Assembly: GCA_036897485.1 (NCBI GenBank)
Contig: JAYMTF010001633.1
Location: 1 to 22,165 of the forward strand
Length of the DNA stretch: 22,165 bases
Reading direction: 5' to 3'
From: Pelargonium nanum
Taxonomy: Eukaryota > Streptophyta > Magnoliopsida > Geraniales > Geraniaceae
Part shown: positions 20,982 to 22,165 of the stretch, in pieces
Position numbering within the stretch: the stretch's first letter is position 1
Layout of the letters: each line of letters starts with the position of its first letter
Program-made: the position numbers and the translations under genes
Notes under the pieces: model-generated
Seen by the model: only the letters and a program-made list of their open reading frames with translations
Told to the model about the DNA's origin: nothing
Database searches by the model: none

Positions 20982-21088
20982 TGTGGGACCATCCAGCTCA
21001 GCATCCACCTTCGGATGGACGTACACGTCAAGGACATTTGAATCTTCTTCTTCCCATACGATACGGTACGTCCAAGTCTGGTCCCACA
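20982..21088. promoter_or_regulatory. Nested inverted repeat with two TCP-type sites
   Basis: TGTGGGACCA (20982-20991) and TGGTCCCACA (21079-21088) are exact reverse complements. Inside them GGACGTAC (21017-21024) and GTACGTCC (21066-21073) are also exact reverse complements. GTGGGACC / GGTCCCAC fits the GGNCCCAC binding consensus of plant TCP transcription factors, and the inner arms carry ACGT cores. The block is clearly more G/C-rich than its flanks. It could be an enhancer or promoter element of a gene beyond the window, or a small foldback element. Confidence 0.4.
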
Positions 21089-22063
21089 CTATTTTAAGAT
21101 ATTATATATATTACTATATTTTTAATATTCCACTGAGATTATGTTTGTTAATAATTTAGAGTACCAAATCAATACCAAATCCCACTCACTCCCCTCCTAT
21201 GTAAATTATTAGTTAATTTTTGGATTAGTTAACTAAACGTATCTCTCTTTCTCCTAATAGGTTAGAGCCTTTTTTAAATTAATTAACAATTAATTTTGGT
21301 TGTATTCAAAAAATAAATGATTGGCATGTTTGGAATCGGAGTTGACAAAACAAGATATGGAGGTCTCTCTTAAGTCTTCAGTTTTGGACCTTTGGTGACA
21401 TGTTGTCAATCCCTTCAATTTTGATCTCTATGTTAATGGCAAATAAAATACTATTACTCGAATTAATGTTCAACATAACACAATTGTTCCATCTACATTT
21501 TATAATCAATTGAGTTCGAAAATTTGTCACCGTGTAATTTAATATTTAACTAGTATTTTAAAAATGAGCAACATGTGTAAGCTATATATATTGTTTTACT
21601 TAAGCTAATATGCTGATAAGATTATGACATCTCATTGAATCCAACAAATCGTTTCAATCCAGCAAATTTATTTGAGTGGGCGTATACGTGAAATTTAATT
21701 AATGTGATTTCATGATCTCGCATTCCTCATTCTCAAATTATAATGGTAAATAATATCTTATATTTATATGAATAATTTAAAATATATAAAGAGCCAATAA
21801 AATCACTGCAGATAGGACATACAATTTAATACAATAACTTTATTGATATTCCCACGTAAAATCCCATGAAAACATCGACCCTAATTTAAAACTTGGTAGG
21901 GAGAGATTTGTCAGCCTTGTAGTCATACTCGATTCAAATAGGGATTAGTTGGATTGTAGTATGGCTTACATATGTCATGTTGATCATGTGCCTGCTTCAA
22001 AAATCTTGTGATTAAGACAAAAAAAAAAAAATCAATGAATAATAACCAAATCCATACATATGT
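21089..22063. other. No gene seen
   Basis: AT-rich intergenic sequence without a supported ORF, RNA gene or clear repeat, apart from an A-run at about 22020-22031. Confidence 0.45.
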
Positions 22064-22117
22064 ATGTTAAACTTGGTGAGGCAATACTAGAAGATGCCAC
22101 ATCACCAAGTTTAACAT
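22064..22117. repeat. 54-bp foldback with a 16-bp perfect stem
   Basis: ATGTTAAACTTGGTGA (22064-22079) pairs exactly with TCACCAAGTTTAACAT (22102-22117). After a 3-nt bulge the stem continues with GGCA (22080-22083) / TGCC (22095-22098), leaving an 11-nt loop. It could be a tiny foldback transposon, the apical part of a longer hairpin RNA or a transcribed structural element. It is short for a plant microRNA precursor. Confidence 0.6.
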
Positions 22118-22165
22118 TTCTATCTCTCTCATTGAGAGACTCTTCATATCTTATAGGTTATAAAA

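Overview
This window reads as ordinary nuclear DNA of a flowering plant, most likely a eudicot. It is AT-rich, genes are split by short GT-AG introns with T-rich acceptors, plant transposon relics are present, and all three recognisable genes belong to plant-specific families. I cannot name a species from the sequence. All gene structures below are my own spliced reconstructions; every exon junction was checked for frame.

Three protein-coding genes are supported, all on the minus strand. (1) 3305-5986: a 10-exon, 600-residue receptor-like cytoplasmic kinase with an N-terminal universal-stress-protein (USP) domain, with a TATA box just upstream. (2) 7823-9475: a 4-exon, 387-residue PTI1-like receptor-like cytoplasmic kinase with an N-terminal Met-Gly and paired cysteines suited to lipid anchoring. 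(3) 15321-15890: an intronless 189-residue GLUTAMINE DUMPER (GDU) family membrane protein, with a TATA box upstream. The two kinases lie head to tail about 1.8 kb apart but come from different subfamilies, so they are not a tandem duplicate. Both would act in the cytoplasm or at the inner face of the plasma membrane. The GDU protein belongs to amino-acid export control. Nothing shows that the three work in one pathway.

The left 2 kb is transposon-derived: the end of a hAT-like element with a G/C-rich subterminal region (about 90-175), a dispersed repeat, a decayed coiled-coil transposon-type ORF (about 781-1455) and a 30-bp minisatellite (1810-1996). The space between the kinases holds a small imperfect repeat cluster. 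From 9.5 to 15.3 kb there is no convincing gene, but 12.9-14.0 kb is dense in short imperfect direct and inverted repeats, probably non-autonomous element remains. The right 6 kb has a 150-bp hAT-type MITE (18229-18378), dispersed-repeat fragments, a nested inverted repeat carrying two TCP-type motifs (20982-21088) and a clean hairpin at the far right (22064-22117).

The most interesting observations are the GDU protein whose hallmark VIMAG motif reads VIMPV, a 9-bp perfect hairpin that buries the start codon of the PTI1-like kinase, a GC-AG or alternative donor in the USP kinase, and the paired TCP-type sites. I found no evidence for a new multi-gene system.
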